Notes: a model not told the origin generated them from the letters alone. Shown: positions 31,259-39,160, counted from the stretch's first letter. The stretch: DNA of 64,000 bases from Paenibacillus abyssi (GCF_014640295.1 NZ_BMGR01000002.1:124001-188000), one strand, 5' to 3'. Numbers and translations: made by a program.

Positions 31259-31306
31259 TCACTAACGCGTGCCGCACGGGCCAGCTGCCGGCCGCCGCGT
31301 TAGTGA
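31259..31306. repeat. Perfect 11-bp inverted repeat just after the sulfite-oxidase-fold gene
   Basis: TCACTAACGCG (31259-31269) and CGCGTTAGTGA (31296-31306) are exact complements around a GC-rich 26-nt loop. It begins 2 nt past the minus-strand stop codon and precedes the terminator by about 15 nt, so the transcript ends in two tandem hairpins. Confidence 0.85.
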
Positions 31307-31308
31307 TG

Positions 31309-32541
31309 TTATATCCACGCGTCCTTAGGATAGCCGCGCTCGATCCAATAGCCCGCATGCTCGCCCTCGATCAGCTCGATACGGTTCAGCCACTTTACCG
31401 ATTTGTACGCATACATCTTTGGCACGATCAGCTTTACCGGACCGCCTAGATCACTCGGAATGGGCTTCCCGTCGTGCATGAAAGCGACCATGACATCGTC
31501 CATCTGCATCGCCTGCTCCATCGTAAGCGTATCGGTATACACACCGTCTCCGGAGTAAAATTTCACCGTCCGTGCCTGCGGCTTAACTCCTGCTTGGGCC
31601 AGCAGCTCCTTGAGCGGAATGCCCTCCCATGTATTATCGTATACCGACCATCCCGTGATGCAGTGAAAATCGCTAACCTGCACCTTGCGAGGCAGCGCAA
31701 CGAACGACTCCCAGTCATAGTTGAAAGCCTTATCGACAAGCCCGTCTATCGTAAAAGACCAATTGGCATTCGTAAAGGTTGGGATCGGCGTCACGGTGTA
31801 CACGCGGAATTGCCCGCGGCTGCCGCCGCCAATCGGCGGTGAAGATGCAACCATCGGCTGAGGTGCGGGAACCATATGATTTTTGTCATTCTCGATCAAA
31901 TCCTCAAGGTTCCGGCTTGTGCCTACCGAGCTTCCTAACCATTTGATAAAGGAAGGCCCCAGCGTCACTGCAAGCCCCGTACCGATCGCCAGGCGGAGAA
32001 AAGCGCGCCTCGTATACACCGGCTGCGGCTTTGCCGCATCATGGATGCCATCCGGTTCCTTAGGTGCCTGAATCGTACGGCGGCTCGGCTCTTTGAGCCA
32101 TTTCACACGGGTGAGCGAATGGTAAATGATGTACGGCAAACCGACCCAGGTCAGCGCATCATGCACTACCAGCGCAACGTTCGACCAGGTCGGCCCTACC
32201 GTCCTGTACAGCCACAGCATGACACCGGAGACGAACCAACCCGCAAGCAGCGAGAGCACAACTATGACGTTGAACCGCTGCCAGGGCTTTCCTGCCAGCT
32301 GCTTCCAGTGTTTTGCCGCCAAAAGCAAATAATAGATCACAGGCACAATCGACGCGATGCCAACCACGATATGGAGCCACTTGATCCACACTCTGCCTTC
32401 GCCGAGCACCCCGCGCCAGAAGCCCGCCAGCAGAATCAAGCCGGTAAGCGCAAGAATGACGACAATCCAGCCGTTCCAGGTGTGGAGTGAAGTCAGCTTC
32501 CTGCCATAACCTTTACGGATGTTGAACAGCCAATCCTTCAT
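31309..32541 (-). CDS. Cytochrome-b-type membrane domain fused to a sulfite-oxidase-fold molybdenum domain
   Basis: The first ~145 residues form four membrane helices with histidines H20, H57, H127 and H141 that could bind heme b. Next come an RR motif (T177-RRAFLR) and a second hydrophobic segment (183-205). Residues ~245-410 form a molybdopterin domain with C294 in SDFHCITGWS, the expected Mo-ligating cysteine, and GGPVKLIVPKMYAYKSVKW. Together it looks like a one-chain counterpart of an MsrP-type reductase and its heme subunit. The start is ATG 32541 behind GGGGG. The substrate is unknown. Confidence 0.85.
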   Translation of the reverse strand: MKDWLFNIRKGYGRKLTSLHTWNGWIVVILALTGLILLAGFWRGVLGEGRVWIKWLHIVVGIASIVPVIYYLLLAAKHWKQLAGKPWQRFNVIVVLSLLAGWFVSGVMLWLYRTVGPTWSNVALVVHDALTWVGLPYIIYHSLTRVKWLKEPSRRTIQAPKEPDGIHDAAKPQPVYTRRAFLRLAIGTGLAVTLGPSFIKWLGSSVGTSRNLEDLIENDKNHMVPAPQPMVASSPPIGGGSRGQFRVYTVTPIPTFTNANWSFTIDGLVDKAFNYDWESFVALPRKVQVSDFHCITGWSVYDNTWEGIPLKELLAQAGVKPQARTVKFYSGDGVYTDTLTMEQAMQMDDVMVAFMHDGKPIPSDLGGPVKLIVPKMYAYKSVKWLNRIELIEGEHAGYWIERGYPKDAWI

Positions 32542-32640
32542 GTCCGATCCCCCCAACTATCGAAGCTTAGCCTGGTACCTTTACCTTTATTATACCGTGA
32601 ATGCAGGCTGATGGCACCTGAAGCCAATGCGGACAAAAGT

Positions 32641-32684
32641 AAAGGGACGATCCATAAGCCCTTAAGGCTTGGGATAGTCCCTTT
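32641..32684 (-). terminator. Terminator after the SLH protein gene
   Basis: AAAGGGAC and GTCCCTTT close an imperfect long stem with an inner AGCC/GGCT. The minus-strand exit is TTTACTTTTG. Confidence 0.75.
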
Positions 32685-32698
32685 CACCAATTTATCAT

Positions 32699-35074
32699 CT
32701 AATTGCGGAGCGGCGCCTCCTGCAGCTCCGCTTTTACCTGCAGAAAACGGAAGAAGGCGGCCGACGCCTCGGCACGCGTCACTTGGCGCTGCGGCATGAA
32801 GTTGCCTTGCGCATTGGCATTCATAATTTTCAAACCCGCGACAATCGCAGCCTGGCCTTTCTTGTCAAATGAGGCCGCATCCTTGAACGGAATGTTGAAC
32901 ATGTCCTCACGCTCTGCAAGCGTATTGTAACCGAGGGCTCGCACGATCAGCTCCGCCATCTCCTCACGGTCCACCTTGCCCTCCGGATCGAACGATCCGT
33001 CGCCGCGGTCAATCAGATTCTGCTCCACCGCACTCTCCACATAGATGAAGTAAGCAGAGTCCGCAGCAACGTCATTGAACGAAGCCGATTCCCTCGTTGC
33101 ATAAGGGATCGGCCTGTGCCCGCTATTCATCGCCAGCACCAGCATTTTGATCAGTCCTCCGCGCGTCACGATTTCATTGGGGCGCACCTTGCCATCCTCC
33201 AGATCAAGCGCTTTGTAAGCGACCATAAGCGACAGCTCCCTGGCCGCCCAATGACCTTCAATATCAGTCGCTTGCCGCTTGACAAGCTCGGTCACCTCGC
33301 CTGTCGTCCGATTATGCCATTCACCGCTCTCCGCACCCAGGAATACTGGCTCATCCAGCGGACGTTCGACAAGACGATACACCAGTTTTGCTTTGGCGCT
33401 CTCTTGTCCATCCCCTGTTCCACCCGGCGGAATTTCTCCGGAAGCCACCATCAGGTTGTATTTCTCTATTGGGATCGGCTGCCCGTCCCAATATACCGGC
33501 AGGACGTATGTCAGCTCGACTTTATAGTAATCCATGAACGCATCGATCGCTTTCGCCTTGCCGATCACGGCCGGCGCTTGCGCAGGATACGCATATGCGG
33601 AAAACTCAGCGTAGTAGCTTTGGATGCTTCCATCTCCTGCATTCACGTTAATATAGACGCTTTCGTAGTCCACGCGCGCCCCGTTCACACGACGAACGAA
33701 TTGGAAAGAATAGCTGCCGACCTCTCCCGGCTTTTTCCCTTCATACCGGCTTGCATCATCATTTTGCAGATATAATTCATGGGCATAACCAGGCAACTGC
33801 TTCTTTACCAGCTCGACCGCCTTGGACCTTGCCTGCTCGTAGGATGTGCCTTGATTCACTTGGTCCGCAGGTTTGTAGGCCGAGAAATTGTGGATCATGC
33901 CAGATCTGCTGTCCACCGCAGCCCAGATCGAATAGGAGCCCGCATCATCCCCCTCCGGCTTCACTTCCCAGCTCAAATTCCACATCGCTTGGCTGCTGCC
34001 GGTCCCCTCGTCATTGTACTCCGTGTAACTGCTATCCCTCAGCACGGCTTGCTCCGGTATAAGAAATGCCGCAGCTGCAAGCTCGGCCGCTTGTTCAGCA
34101 GTGAGATTTTTACCGCCTGCGGGCTTGGCGCCAAGCGGCGTGCTGCTGACCGGTATCGTCTTATTCGGCAAAAGCTGGCCGCTTTGCGGATTCCATACGG
34201 AACCATCGGACGCAGCGAGCATAAACGGGGGCATCTCGTAACTAAGCATCGGAGTACGGGGTGACTTCATATTGTAGGGCACCTGATATACAAGCTCCGG
34301 TTCAGCCTCCGCGCGGAAGCGCAGCACGGCTTCCTCCATCGTAATCACATTCCCGGCCGGCTCGAATTGCACCGTCTCATCCCAGCGCACCTCATATTGC
34401 ATCACATGGCCTTCGCCGTCCAGCTCGAGGCTGATAAAGTTATCCATGTATGCGACATCGCCCACAACGCGGTTATAACGAATCGGATAACGAACCTCCC
34501 CCTGAAGAGGCGGCCGGAATTCAGTGCCATAATCGTCGTTATAGCGAAGCTGATCTTTATATTGCGGACTCACCTGGCCGATAAATGCTAACGCCAATTC
34601 CTTTGCCTGCTCCCGGTCCACCTTCGGTGGATAAACAGGCTTGCGGGCCGGATCATTAAAATAGGTGCCCAAACCGAGCAATCGGCCATTCTCTGCGTCA
34701 ATTCTCGTCTGAATGTTTCCCCTTTGCTCGTTGTTTACCCGTTTTACGAAGGTGAGGTTCCACAGGCTGCGCTTGCCTTGTGCCAACATCTCATTAGTAA
34801 AGGAAGCCCCCTGAAGCACGTAATCGTCCGGAATGCTCACATATTCCTTTGATAGCCGGGCTGCTTTCTCTTTCGAGATTTTGGCATCCACAGGCGAATC
34901 CCCCTTAACAGACAGCGGCCCTTCCTGCACAGGTGATGAAACGCTTTCAGAACTGATCATCTTTGGAAAATCCGGCGTTTCCGCATAAGTCCCTGCAGGC
35001 AAAGCGGTCGTCAACATTACTGCCGCGGAAAGCGCCAGCATCATCCGTTTCTTTTTGATCGTAGACCAACTCAT
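32699..35074 (-). CDS. Secreted S-layer-anchored protein with YcdB/PepSY-type repeats and three SLH domains
   Basis: The 791-residue product has a signal peptide (KKKRMMLALSAAVMLTTALP, cleavage near AETP). Residues ~60-580 contain repeated YcdB/YcdC-PepSY-like modules (KISKEKAARLSKEY; DREQAKELALAF; SYEQARSKAVELVKKQLPGY). Three SLH domains follow from about residue 610 (IEGHWAARELSLMV; FNDVAADSAYFIYVESAVEQ; FKDAASFDKKGQAAI). SLH domains bind pyruvylated wall polymers. PepSY domains often inhibit or bind peptidases, so a surface proteostasis role is possible. It is monocistronic with GGGGG before ATG 35074. Confidence 0.88.
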   Translation of the reverse strand: MSWSTIKKKRMMLALSAAVMLTTALPAGTYAETPDFPKMISSESVSSPVQEGPLSVKGDSPVDAKISKEKAARLSKEYVSIPDDYVLQGASFTNEMLAQGKRSLWNLTFVKRVNNEQRGNIQTRIDAENGRLLGLGTYFNDPARKPVYPPKVDREQAKELALAFIGQVSPQYKDQLRYNDDYGTEFRPPLQGEVRYPIRYNRVVGDVAYMDNFISLELDGEGHVMQYEVRWDETVQFEPAGNVITMEEAVLRFRAEAEPELVYQVPYNMKSPRTPMLSYEMPPFMLAASDGSVWNPQSGQLLPNKTIPVSSTPLGAKPAGGKNLTAEQAAELAAAAFLIPEQAVLRDSSYTEYNDEGTGSSQAMWNLSWEVKPEGDDAGSYSIWAAVDSRSGMIHNFSAYKPADQVNQGTSYEQARSKAVELVKKQLPGYAHELYLQNDDASRYEGKKPGEVGSYSFQFVRRVNGARVDYESVYINVNAGDGSIQSYYAEFSAYAYPAQAPAVIGKAKAIDAFMDYYKVELTYVLPVYWDGQPIPIEKYNLMVASGEIPPGGTGDGQESAKAKLVYRLVERPLDEPVFLGAESGEWHNRTTGEVTELVKRQATDIEGHWAARELSLMVAYKALDLEDGKVRPNEIVTRGGLIKMLVLAMNSGHRPIPYATRESASFNDVAADSAYFIYVESAVEQNLIDRGDGSFDPEGKVDREEMAELIVRALGYNTLAEREDMFNIPFKDAASFDKKGQAAIVAGLKIMNANAQGNFMPQRQVTRAEASAAFFRFLQVKAELQEAPLRN

Positions 35075-35148
35075 TGCTATATTCCCCCTCCATTGATTAG
35101 CTGCCTGAACTATTAACGATGGGGAACTGAAATAAGTTTCGATATTAA

Positions 35149-35201
35149 CAAAAAAAAGACGATCCCATAAAAGCAGATTGCTCTGCTTACGGAATCGTCT
35201 T
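35149..35201 (-). terminator. Terminator after trxA
   Basis: On the minus strand AAGACGATTCC and GGGATCGTCTT form the outer stem, with an inner AAGCAG/CTGCTT, and eight T residues follow. It begins about 16 nt past the trxA stop. Confidence 0.9.
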
Positions 35202-35217
35202 GCTTGGAAGCGCCAAA

Positions 35218-35529
35218 TTACATTTGACCCATGATTTTGTTTTTCAATACGTCTTTGCTTTGCAGACCAACCATTTTGTCAACCGGTTGACCGTCTTTGA
35301 ACAGAATCAGCGTAGGAATGCTCATTACCCCGAATTGGGAAGCCAATTCAGGCTCCTCGTCCACGTTCACTTTACCGATAACCGCTTGGCCTTCAAGCTC
35401 AGTGGAAAGCTCCTCAACGATCGGAAGCTGCATTTTGCAAGGTCCGCACCATGGTGCCCAGAAATCGACGATCGATACGCCGCTCTCGATTTTGCTTGTA
35501 AAGTTGTCTTTCGTCAATGCTACTGCCAT
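35218..35529 (-). CDS. trxA: Thioredoxin
   Basis: This is a 103-residue classical thioredoxin with the redox site W27-C28-G-P-C31, the buried D22 (VDFWAPWCGPC), and the cis-proline loop SIPTLILFKDG. The ATG at 35529 follows GAGAGG; upstream codons to 35589 are not part of the protein. An Rrf2-family regulator lies just upstream on the same strand, so redox-linked control is plausible, though trxA may have its own promoter in the ~110-nt gap. Confidence 0.96.
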   Translation of the reverse strand: MAVALTKDNFTSKIESGVSIVDFWAPWCGPCKMQLPIVEELSTELEGQAVIGKVNVDEEPELASQFGVMSIPTLILFKDGQPVDKMVGLQSKDVLKNKIMGQM

Positions 35530-35643
35530 TGTAATCATCCTCTCCAAAAAGTGTGTGTTGGTGTAAAGCGGTAACCGCTTTGTAACCATCTTGCTTCTCT
35601 ATATGTTAAGGGGTAACCCGTCACATCTAGTGTTTAAATCGCG

Positions 35644-36069
35644 TCAGCAATCCTGGCATTCATGAACCTGGCCAAGCACATTCGCGATTGTAATCTGGCT
35701 GAAATAAGCTTCCAAATGCTTCTCGGCGGAGCAAAATATCCCGTTCATGACTTCCTGCATATTCGAGCCAACCACACAGTCTGAATCCGGATCCCCGGAG
35801 CACCAGTTCGGCATCAACGATCCTTGCGCCATGACGCGGTAAATTTCCCCCAGCGTAACGGTTGCCGGATCAATCGTGAGTCGATATCCTCCGCGTGTTC
35901 CTTCCCGCGTCTCAACAAATCCGCCTCGCCTTAAGCATCCCATCACTTTACGAACGCGGGCCGGATTAGTCTGCACCGTATCGGCAATGCATTCGCTCGA
36001 AGCCATACGTTCAGGTAAATACGCAAGATACACAAGACTATGAACGGCAATCGTAAATTCACTATTCAT
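35644..36069 (-). CDS. Rrf2-family transcriptional regulator
   Basis: The 141-residue protein has the Rrf2 winged-helix (residues ~1-80, with GGFVETREGTRGGYRL as the wing). It carries many cysteines: C27, C45, C90, C98, C113, C138 and C141. C90, C98 and C113 fall where IscR/NsrR relatives bind Fe-S clusters, but the spacing (x7, x14) differs from the usual C-x5-C-x5-C, so a thiol switch is equally possible. An operator-like palindrome overlaps its own promoter. The RBS GGAGG precedes ATG 36069. Confidence 0.9.
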   Translation of the reverse strand: MNSEFTIAVHSLVYLAYLPERMASSECIADTVQTNPARVRKVMGCLRRGGFVETREGTRGGYRLTIDPATVTLGEIYRVMAQGSLMPNWCSGDPDSDCVVGSNMQEVMNGIFCSAEKHLEAYFSQITIANVLGQVHECQDC

Positions 36070-36089
36070 GTTACGGCCCTCCGCTTCGT

Positions 36090-36112
36090 ACTGTAATATT
36101 ATCAGTTACAGT
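36090..36112. promoter_or_regulatory. Palindromic operator ACTGTAA-N9-TTACAGT over the Rrf2 gene promoter
   Basis: The 7-bp arms at 36090-36096 and 36106-36112 are exact complements around 9 nt. The element covers the -10 (TAATAT) of the Rrf2 gene promoter, the usual position for an autorepression site, and its size suits an Rrf2 dimer. Confidence 0.75.
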
Positions 36113-36124
36113 TGCGGTTGTCAA
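36096..36124 (-). promoter_or_regulatory. Sigma-A promoter of the Rrf2 gene
   Basis: On the minus strand a perfect TTGACA (36119-36124) is 17 nt from TAATAT (36096-36101). The palindrome at 36090-36112 overlaps the -10 and spacer. Confidence 0.8.
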
Positions 36125-36191
36125 TATAGGCCGCTCACCTATTTTGCTGCATCTTGCCGCCTGTTATACTTTCATCCGTATCCCGGCTGAG

Positions 36192-37067
36192 CTAGAACAA
36201 TTTCAGCTGTTCCGGCATCTCGTCATCCGGAGCGTGAGCCTCAAAAGAGCCTCTTGGCGGCAGCTGCTGCAGCATCTGCATCAGCCGCTTCGCATTATCG
36301 GCTGCGTCCCCGCCGGAGTTGTTGTTAAAGATGACGCACAGCCTACGCGACAGCTTCTGCAGCCGCCGCAGGCGATCCGTCCATTCCTGAAGCTCCAGCT
36401 CGTTATATCGGTACAGATAACGCACATCGCGCCAATTCGGCTGTCCGCTGCTGTGCCAGCCCTCCACATTGCGCCCGTGGAAACGGACAACCGTCAGCTC
36501 ATCATCTGTGGACGCTTCAACAATCGGAATGCTGCCCGCTCCTGCCTGCGGCTCATCGCAAACACTGTGAATCCATCCCTCCGCGCGCATGAATTCCAGC
36601 GTTTTCTCCCGCATCTGCGGCTCAAACCAACTGCGATGCCTGAATTCCAAGGCGCATGTGAACCCGTCCATTCGCGCCTTTGCTTCACGCAGCTTGTCCA
36701 CATGCTCACGCGTGCAATCAAACCACGGCGGGTATTGAAACAGCACCGCCTCGAGCTTGCCTGCCGCCACGATCGGCTCTAAAGAGTCGCAGAAGGCTTT
36801 GTACATCGACGCTTCGTCCTCAAAGGGAATCCGCCCTCTCGTATGGCCGGTCATGCCTTGATATGCTTTAACTACAAAACGGAAAGCATCCGGTGTGTCG
36901 CCTGCCCATTTCTCCATATTGCGCAGCGGCTGCACGGCGTAGAACGAGCTGTCCACTTCCACAGCCGGAAACCACTCACTGTACGTTTTTAGTTTATTTT
37001 TGGTTGAACCCTTATCCGGATAAAGGGAATCATGATCCCCCCAGCCCGCCAATCCAATATGGATCAC
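36192..37067 (-). CDS. DUF72 family protein
   Basis: DUF72 (YecE/YunF) proteins have a TIM-barrel-like fold and no established reaction. The 291-residue product starts IHIGLAGWGDHDSLYP and has the family blocks VEVDSSFYA, FRFVVKAYQGMTGH, CALEFRHRSWF and VVRFHGRNVEGW, all intact. The start is a GTG at 37067 with GGGGG 9 nt upstream. It is monocistronic and divergent from the gene at 37225. Confidence 0.9.
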   Translation of the reverse strand: MIHIGLAGWGDHDSLYPDKGSTKNKLKTYSEWFPAVEVDSSFYAVQPLRNMEKWAGDTPDAFRFVVKAYQGMTGHTRGRIPFEDEASMYKAFCDSLEPIVAAGKLEAVLFQYPPWFDCTREHVDKLREAKARMDGFTCALEFRHRSWFEPQMREKTLEFMRAEGWIHSVCDEPQAGAGSIPIVEASTDDELTVVRFHGRNVEGWHSSGQPNWRDVRYLYRYNELELQEWTDRLRRLQKLSRRLCVIFNNNSGGDAADNAKRLMQMLQQLPPRGSFEAHAPDDEMPEQLKLF

Positions 37068-37224
37068 GGAGCATTACCCCCTTATTCATTACCCCGCACT
37101 GCCTTGGCTTTAATCCTTATTTTAACACAAAGCGCAAATCTGTTGTCATGGAAACGGAGGCGCGGTGAATACATATGAAGCATAACATCTTTTGACTCCA
37201 TTACATTCAAGGTGGTGTGCGATT

Positions 37225-37491
37225 ATGGAAGTGCTATGGATCATCCTAGCTGCTATCGCCGTCATTGTCATTATTGCCGTCCTCACCGGAGGCAAATCGC
37301 GATGGCAGCCCATCAAATCCGAAGGCCCCTCACGTACGGAAAGGATCGACCGGCTTCAAGCCTATCTCAAAGCAAATGGAGTGAAATCGAAGACCGGCGC
37401 CGGTGCCGCGAACACACTGCAGCTCAAAGTGCGGAAGAAGGATGTCGACAGGGCCAAAGCTTTAGTAACAGCTTATGAAAAGGAAATTTAA
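37225..37491 (+). CDS. Small membrane-anchored protein with DUF2007-like domain
   Basis: The 88-residue product has one N-terminal helix (VLWIILAAIAVIVIIAVLTGG), then a soluble part RIDRLQAYLKANGVKSKT...LQLKVRKKDVDRAKALVTAY. That part resembles the short alpha-beta DUF2007 domains (a putative ligand or signal-binding fold). The start ATG 37225 follows AAGGTGG; the open frame further upstream has no site. The function is unknown. A bidirectional terminator follows directly. Confidence 0.7.
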   Translation: MEVLWIILAAIAVIVIIAVLTGGKSRWQPIKSEGPSRTERIDRLQAYLKANGVKSKTGAGAANTLQLKVRKKDVDRAKALVTAYEKEI

Positions 37492-37502
37492 TCTTCTATG
37501 AA

Positions 37503-37540
37503 AAAAGCTGCCTGGAGACCGAAGTCACCAGACAGCTTTT
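37503..37540. terminator. Bidirectional terminator between the DUF2007-like gene and ykkD
   Basis: AAAAGCTG-CTGG (37503-37515) and CCAG-CAGCTTTT (37528-37540) form a 12-bp stem with one mismatch, and U-rich tails occur on both strands. Confidence 0.85.
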
Positions 37541-37551
37541 GATTTGGGAAG

Positions 37552-37875
37552 TCAGTGTCCCCCGCCGACGACACGCAGCCCGATCACCCCGGTGATAATC
37601 ATGCCGATAAAGAGCAGCTTGCGGAAGTCCTTGGATTCTTTGAACAGCAGCATTCCCAGCAGCACGCCGCCTGCCGAGCCGATTCCCGTCCAGATCCCGT
37701 AAGCCGTGCTGATCGGAATTTCCTGAAGCGCCCGGGATAAGAAATAAAAGCTGAATATGCCAAAACCGATCGCACCTAACGTCGGCTTCAAACGGGAGAA
37801 ACCCTTCGACAATTTCATAAACGTCACGCCGCCCACCTCAGCCAAGCCGGATAACAGCAAAAAGATCCATGACAT
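37552..37875 (-). CDS. ykkD: SMR-family exporter subunit, YkkD-like
   Basis: This is a 107-residue, four-helix small multidrug resistance protein. Helix 1 carries the essential glutamate in LAEVGGVTFMK, and helix 3 reads STAYGIWTGIGSAGG then LLFKESKDFRKLLFIG. The latter closely matches B. subtilis YkkD (GTAYAVWTGIGTAGG, YKEQKD). YkkC/YkkD form a heterodimer associated with guanidinium export. It follows ykkC by only 2 nt, as expected for paired subunits. Confidence 0.85.
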   Translation of the reverse strand: MSWIFLLLSGLAEVGGVTFMKLSKGFSRLKPTLGAIGFGIFSFYFLSRALQEIPISTAYGIWTGIGSAGGVLLGMLLFKESKDFRKLLFIGMIITGVIGLRVVGGGH

Positions 37876-37877
37876 CG

Positions 37878-38297
37878 TTATTTGCCCCCTTTGCCCAAAG
37901 AAGATGCCAATTCGTCGTGCATTCCGTCCTGCAGCGCAGCCGCATCAAGCTGTCTATGGGGCTGCGGCTCGTCCGTGTCTTCCTTCGAGATCATCTTCAA
38001 GCCAATCACGCCGCTGATCAGCAGCAGCACGAAGAACACGCGCAGCGCTCCCGCAGGTTCATTCATAAAGACCATACCGACAATGACAGTACCCGCTGTG
38101 CCGATTCCGGTAAAAACCGCGTAGGCGGTGCCAATCTCCAGCTTCATCATCGATTTCGCGAACATCGTAAAGCTTATAATAAGCGCAACGGCCGTAAATA
38201 CGCTGGGCCAGAAGCGTGTAAATCCTTCCGTCGTTTTCAATCCAATCGCCCAGCCGATTTCAAACAATCCGCCGATCAGTACATAGATCCAAGCCAT
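37878..38297 (-). CDS. ykkC: SMR-family exporter subunit, YkkC-like
   Basis: This is the partner SMR protein: helix 1 GLFEIGWAIGLK with the transport glutamate and Gdx-type tryptophan, then helix 3 GTAYAVFTGIGTAGTVIVG and VIGLKMISKED, all matching YkkC. The 139-residue protein has a 30-residue hydrophilic C-terminal tail beyond the fourth helix. It is second in a TetR-ykkC-ykkD operon. No guanidine riboswitch lies upstream. Confidence 0.85.
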   Translation of the reverse strand: MAWIYVLIGGLFEIGWAIGLKTTEGFTRFWPSVFTAVALIISFTMFAKSMMKLEIGTAYAVFTGIGTAGTVIVGMVFMNEPAGALRVFFVLLLISGVIGLKMISKEDTDEPQPHRQLDAAALQDGMHDELASSLGKGGK

Positions 38298-38303
38298 ACT
38301 TCC

Positions 38304-38882
38304 TCATCCCTTCGCGATCGCTCTCCAGAACCATTGCCACAGCTGCTGCTGCCGCGTCCGATAAAGCGTTGTGTCATATAATTGATGCTCCACGAGCAAG
38401 CCATCCGTTAAACCATAGAATAACGCAAGCATATCTTCCGTATTCCCGGCGTCCAGTTCCCCGTTTGCCATTCCGCGCTCGAACAGCCTGCTGTAAATCG
38501 CCGACAGCTGGATCTCATAACGCATGAAATCCTTCTGCAGCTGAGTCTGAAGCCCCTTGGGGGGAACCATCATCGTCCGCTTTAGAAAGGACTGCCCGCT
38601 TGTCATAGGCTCGAGATCGGTAAAATACCGGAATATCGCGTACAGCTGCTCTTTCACCGGCTGCTCGGATATGCGGGCGATAAATTGAGCGAATTTCTCC
38701 TTCTCCTCCTGGATAACATCCTCCACCAGCGTGAGAAAAAGATGCTCCTTGGACTCAAAGTGCGCATAAATAGACGGCGTCTTAATGCCGACCGCTTTAG
38801 CAATTTCCGAAAGGGACGTCCCTTCGTAACCTGCCTCTGCGAACATTTTGAGCGCCGCTTGCTTTAGACGATTGGCCGTCAT
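38304..38882 (-). CDS. TetR-family regulator of the ykkCD operon
   Basis: The N-terminal helix-turn-helix is typical (MFAEAGYEGTSLSEIAKAVGIKTPSIYAHFESKEHLF), followed by an all-helical ligand-binding domain; product 192 residues. I chose ATG 38882, 9 nt after GGAGG; ATG 38888 is only 3 nt from it. The gene is first in the operon, 6 nt before ykkC. Its likely operator lies between its promoter and its start, so it should repress the whole exporter operon. The ligand is presumably an exporter substrate. Confidence 0.93.
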   Translation of the reverse strand: MTANRLKQAALKMFAEAGYEGTSLSEIAKAVGIKTPSIYAHFESKEHLFLTLVEDVIQEEKEKFAQFIARISEQPVKEQLYAIFRYFTDLEPMTSGQSFLKRTMMVPPKGLQTQLQKDFMRYEIQLSAIYSRLFERGMANGELDAGNTEDMLALFYGLTDGLLVEHQLYDTTLYRTRQQQLWQWFWRAIAKG

Positions 38883-38905
38883 AGGCATCGCCCTCCTTAT
38901 TGTGT

Positions 38906-38947
38906 GGACGGCCGTCCGCCCGTTCCCGTTGCCTAACGAACGTTAGG
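38906..38947. promoter_or_regulatory. Operator palindromes upstream of the TetR gene
   Basis: CCTAACG-AA-CGTTAGG (38932-38947) is a 16-bp palindrome of the TNACGAACGTTNA type common for TetR regulators, placed about +6 to +21 relative to the predicted start site. A second perfect 12-bp palindrome GGACGGCCGTCC lies at 38906-38917 in the untranslated leader. Confidence 0.75.
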
Positions 38948-38960
38948 TAGATTAATTCAG

Positions 38961-38989
38961 ATTATAGCCGCCTTTTGATGAGAAATCAA
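38961..38989 (-). promoter_or_regulatory. Sigma-A promoter of the tetR-ykkCD operon
   Basis: On the minus strand TTGATT (38984-38989) and a perfect TATAAT (38961-38966) are separated by 17 nt. The predicted start near 38954 leaves a 70-nt leader holding the operator. Confidence 0.8.
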
Positions 38990-39047
38990 TAGGCTTGATG
39001 AGACTCCCGGAACCATAATTTGCACGCTTGTCCCGGAGTACAACATA

Positions 39048-39098
39048 AAAAGACCGGAACGAACGCCCTCTTACGAGACGCGTTCTTCCGGTCTTTCC
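39048..39098 (-). terminator. Terminator of the nirBD-hemD-cobA operon
   Basis: AAAGACCGG and CCGGTCTTT close a long stem that continues with GAACGC/GCGTTC. The minus-strand exit is TTTTTATG. It lies about 60 nt past the cobA stop. Confidence 0.85.
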
Positions 39099-39160
39099 AA
39101 GCGGAATCGGCCAAGCATTGGATCTACAGCAGCTGCGTGCGGACGGATAACAAACAGTCG

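Noticed and set aside
38889-38990. Guanidine riboswitch before the ykkCD operon
   Set aside because: The leader predicted from the promoter is ~70 nt and is occupied by palindromes; no riboswitch core motif was seen.
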